DNA of 21,072 bases from Collodictyon triciliatum (lineage: Eukaryota > CRuMs), in contig JBHJMP010001205.1 in NCBI GenBank assembly GCA_043381765.1, positions 1-21,072 on the forward strand. Direction: 5' to 3'. Below, piece by piece: positions 18,501 through 21,072 of this stretch. The notes beneath the pieces are model-generated. The model was not told the origin of the DNA and did not search any database. It worked only from the letters and a program-made list of their open reading frames with translations. Positions within the stretch are counted from its first letter, which is position 1. The number at the start of each line of letters is the position of its first letter. The translations under genes and the position numbers were made by a program.

Positions 18501-20872
18501 AATGCTCAGAAAAATATGTGATTTATTATCCATCCTTATTTTCTCAAGCTCCCTTTTCATCTCCATCGCATATCTTGGCACTTCAGAGTCCAAAAATGTG
18601 CCTGCTATAATTATTTTGGATCCAGGAGAAAAGTCATCCAACATTTTAATCCAGCGTCCAATATTATTTCTGGACCTCCCGTAGTCAAGTCTATATAAAA
18701 TCAAAACTAGAGCCCCAGCGGATAGAAAGAATGGATGTGTTACTTGGAATTCTTCCTGGCCCCCAAAATCCCAACAATTGATGCTGATTGAATCTCTGGG
18801 GTCTTCTAGAGATATGCCATGGATATTAACGTGAACTATTCCATCAGTTCTCGATTGACTCTTCTCCAAAGCCGGCCTAAATTCTTTCGTAGTTTGATTA
18901 AGGGATTTTACAAATGTGGTTTTTCCAGCTTCTCCTTCTCCTAGGACAAGTAGTCTGCCTTGTCTCCATTTGCTGGTGCCTCCGACGGATGCAGTAAGAT
19001 AATCAAATACAAATGGAGATCCTTGTTTAATTACATTTTGTGGGATATTCTTTATCGGATTATTGTGATACTTTAGCCCATCTCGAAGCTTTTTTATACT
19101 TGCTAGTATTGGAGGTATTACCTCTACCTAACCATGACAATACAAATGTAGAAATTCCATGTATGATATATTTTAATAAATTATGAAGAAATTTGTAGCA
19201 CAAAATAAGGATAATGAGAAAAAAATAATGATAATAATAATAAAAATAAAAATAAAATAAAATGCAAAATAAGCAATCGTTTCTAAATACCTGATTTTCA
19301 GAGAAATCAAAAACTGTCAAATAGCGTAAATTTGCAATAATATCTGGAATTAGACTTATCTATTATGAAATTTTCTCATTTTTGATTATTCGGAACAGTA
19401 AAATGTGCGCTTAAAAATGTAACTTATTTTGAAGGACATAAAAAAGACTCGGATATTTATTTTATTTCTATGATAAATTGTAGTATTTTTTTTAGAAACC
19501 TTATTGTTTGAAATTTCTATCAATTCGAGGGATTTTAACTCAAAAATTTGTAGAGGAATAGTGGGCAGCTGAATGATTTTTTTTATGTTGATCAGTAAAA
19601 GAATAATCAATATTTGTGTATATGTCAAAAATTGTCATAAGATTAAAGACAAATTACTTGAAGAAAATTCATTAAAAGTGTCCTGATGTTGAGAAAGGTA
19701 CATATTCTATCCGAGTAATCTTGAATCTAATCATAATAATCTCAAAATGATGGATGCTAAACCGTTTGAAATTCATTAAAATTTAAGCTTACCGGATTAT
19801 TTGATATGTTAAGGTACTGAAGTTTTTTTAATTCATAGGTAAACTCTGGGATGCTTGAAATCTAAAAATTAATAAATAAAAAAAGGAATTAGACAGATTT
19901 TAAGGAATGGAAAAAATATAAAATATACTTTATTATTAGATAAATTAATCTTCCAGGAAGAATCTGGTAATGATGAAAACTCTTTCGGGATATCTAGCAA
20001 CCCCAAGTTAGAAAAATCCATTGATTTCGATTCAAAGTCAATCAAGTTCATAATTTTGTCGAGATGGCCAGGAATATTGTTATTCCTCATATTCAGGTAA
20101 ATTAAATTTTCATGTCGTCTTAAATCTGGTACGGAAGATAGCTGCAGCAAAAAATATAAAAATTAAAATGCGAAATTTATGAAATAATATAGTTCTTAAA
20201 TATATAAGTTACGAACTTGATTACAGGATACGTCTAGATATGTTATCCAGGTCATTTGCTGAATTGTTTTTGGGAAATTTCTCAACTTAAGGATAGATGT
20301 ATCAGTTAGTGGAAGTTTTTTTTGAGAAAATTAAAAATAAAACCTTCAAACACCGTAAAGATAAATTTTGAAGCTTAGCCAAACAAGTTATTCCTTCGTC
20401 TATTTGATTTATCTAGTATAAATATTGAATGAGTTTATAGCGTCGAAATCAATATAAAGGTATCAAAATTATCTGATTTCAAATGGAGATATATCAGAAA
20501 ACTTTTAAATCAGATATGTCGAGCGTGTGGAGCCTGGTGAATGCACATAAATACTCAGGAAACTCATCAATCTTTTCAGAGAATAAAGGTGGAAAACTTC
20601 ATTTTAGAATCTTTTTCAGCTTTTGAAACTGTGATTAAAAAACATATATTATTGATTCAAATTAAATGAACGTCAACCATATTAGAATTCATGATCAGCT
20701 TTGATAACGCAGTGCATTTTGAGAATTCTTTCGGTAAATGAGATATCTAATAAATATAACATAAATACTCAAGCCAATGAAAATTAAGTGACGATGCAAT
20801 AACCTGGTTGTTAGAAATATCTAGAGTGTCGAGTGTGTTTATCTGTACAATGATTTCTGGAATCTCTGAGAA
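15514..20872 (-). CDS. LRR-Roc-COR-kinase (Roco family) protein, 5' end outside window
   Basis: The visible exons (minus, 5' to 3') are nine LRR exons between 20872 and 19291, then 17396-19127 and 15514-17300. All phases match, giving about 1,427 residues so far. The order LRR, Roc, COR, kinase defines Roco proteins (Dictyostelium Roco, LRRK). Roc has P-loop LGEGEAGKTTF, switch CWDFGGQEEF and AGTFLD in place of the NKxD base-recognition motif. COR ends in a Cys pair region (CHECRSL, KKCSKGH) that may bind Zn. The TKL-type kinase has LGKGSYGRVY, VVKI lysine, HEDLKADN, ADFG and GTANWQAPE, so the catalytic Asp and Lys are kept but HRD is HED. After the kinase come a helical SAM-like segment (LMDKIVSLGINGYALSNL) and a Pro/Ser/Thr/Asn-rich tail ending in TAG. 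The expected role is a GTP-regulated Ser/Thr kinase. No start codon is visible upstream of the first LRR exon. Confidence 0.93.
19291..20872 (-). repeat. One-LRR-per-exon array: eight 69-nt phase-0 exons plus one 213-nt exon
   Basis: The exons are 20804-20872, 20678-20746, 20503-20571, 20344-20412, 20217-20285, 19929-20141 (213 nt), 19793-19861, 19500-19568 and 19291-19359. Every one except 19929-20141 is exactly 69 nt. Each begins at the same point of a 23-residue LRR (I/L-x-x-I/L/F-P) and ends after the Asn-containing ledge (SNNQ, SNNK, SNNP, SENQ), immediately before GT. Introns run from 57 to 224 nt. A tenth repeat (VEVIPPILASI) starts the Roc exon at 19127 in the same register. Confidence 0.92.
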
Positions 20873-20966
20873 CTTTTAGATTGAAAAAATAATTATTTTC
20901 TTAGAATGTATGCTTCTGATGAGACTAAATTCAGTAGTTCTCTGAAATTTTAATTATAGGTTAAAC
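20873..20966 (-). other. Upstream intron sequence of the Roco gene
   Basis: AT-rich, directly 5' of the first visible LRR exon. A TTTCAG acceptor-like site occurs near 20945, but the sequence after it does not give an LRR and has no convincing donor. The next exon is probably beyond the window. Confidence 0.5.
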
Positions 20967-21072
20967 CATACATACATACATACATACATACATACATACA
21001 TACATACATACATACATACATACATACATACATACATACATACATACATACATACATACATACATACATACA
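20967..21072. repeat. (CATA)n tetranucleotide repeat at right edge
   Basis: There are 26 and a half perfect CATA units running off the window. On minus it lies upstream of the first visible LRR exon, so it is probably intronic. The true length is unknown. Confidence 0.95.

Noticed and set aside
15514-18869. Kinase and Roc-COR as two separate genes
   Set aside because: A GT-AG intron at 17301-17395 joins them in phase 1, and the combined order is exactly that of Roco proteins.
19291-20872. Regularly spaced 69-nt units as a CRISPR-like or satellite array
   Set aside because: The units share protein pattern but not nucleotide identity, have uneven spacing, and are each flanked by AG and GT; they are LRR exons.

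Overview
This window is nuclear DNA from an intron-rich microbial eukaryote that uses the standard genetic code. The evidence is GT-AG introns with consistent phases in most genes, TAA, TAG and TGA all used as stops, AATAAA-type signals after stop codons, and many A-rich simple repeats. A leucine-rich Roco kinase, a tandem-GAF protein, a CCX-type cation exchanger, an HMG-box protein and an NHL propeller together suggest a free-living or amoeboid protist. I cannot name the species or safely choose a supergroup.

Layout, left to right. A 7-nt A-rich repeat opens the window (1-108). A plus-strand gene of about 15 exons (423-4548) encodes a protein of roughly 630 residues: a low-complexity N-terminus and two GAF domains carrying NKFDE-like motifs, with no cyclase or phosphodiesterase domain. 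A 93-nt poly(A) run and a 9-nt minisatellite separate it from a convergent, intronless minus-strand six-bladed NHL-type propeller gene (4945-6120). Next come a possible two-exon minus-strand micro-protein (6371-6724), a GTAAAAAAA-type repeat, a two-exon minus-strand HMG-box protein (7623-9016), a gap with a (CAA)36 repeat, and a candidate multi-exon minus-strand gene of unknown product (9984-11080). That candidate is divergent from a five-exon plus-strand cation/Ca2+ exchanger (11663-14775) with a signal peptide and a large N-terminal domain. The right third is one long minus-strand gene, 5'-incomplete here (15514 to at least 20872): LRR-Roc-COR-kinase plus a SAM-like tail.

The most striking feature is the architecture of the Roco gene. 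Eight of its LRRs each sit in a separate exon of exactly 69 nt, phase 0 on both sides, cut at the same place in the repeat. A ninth exon (213 nt) holds about three diverged repeats, and a tenth repeat opens the Roc exon. The protein is therefore built from interchangeable exon cassettes.

Functional links are inference only. The GAF, CCX and Roco genes fit cyclic-nucleotide, Ca2+ and GTPase/kinase signalling. Nothing shows that these neighbours act in one pathway, and operons are not expected.
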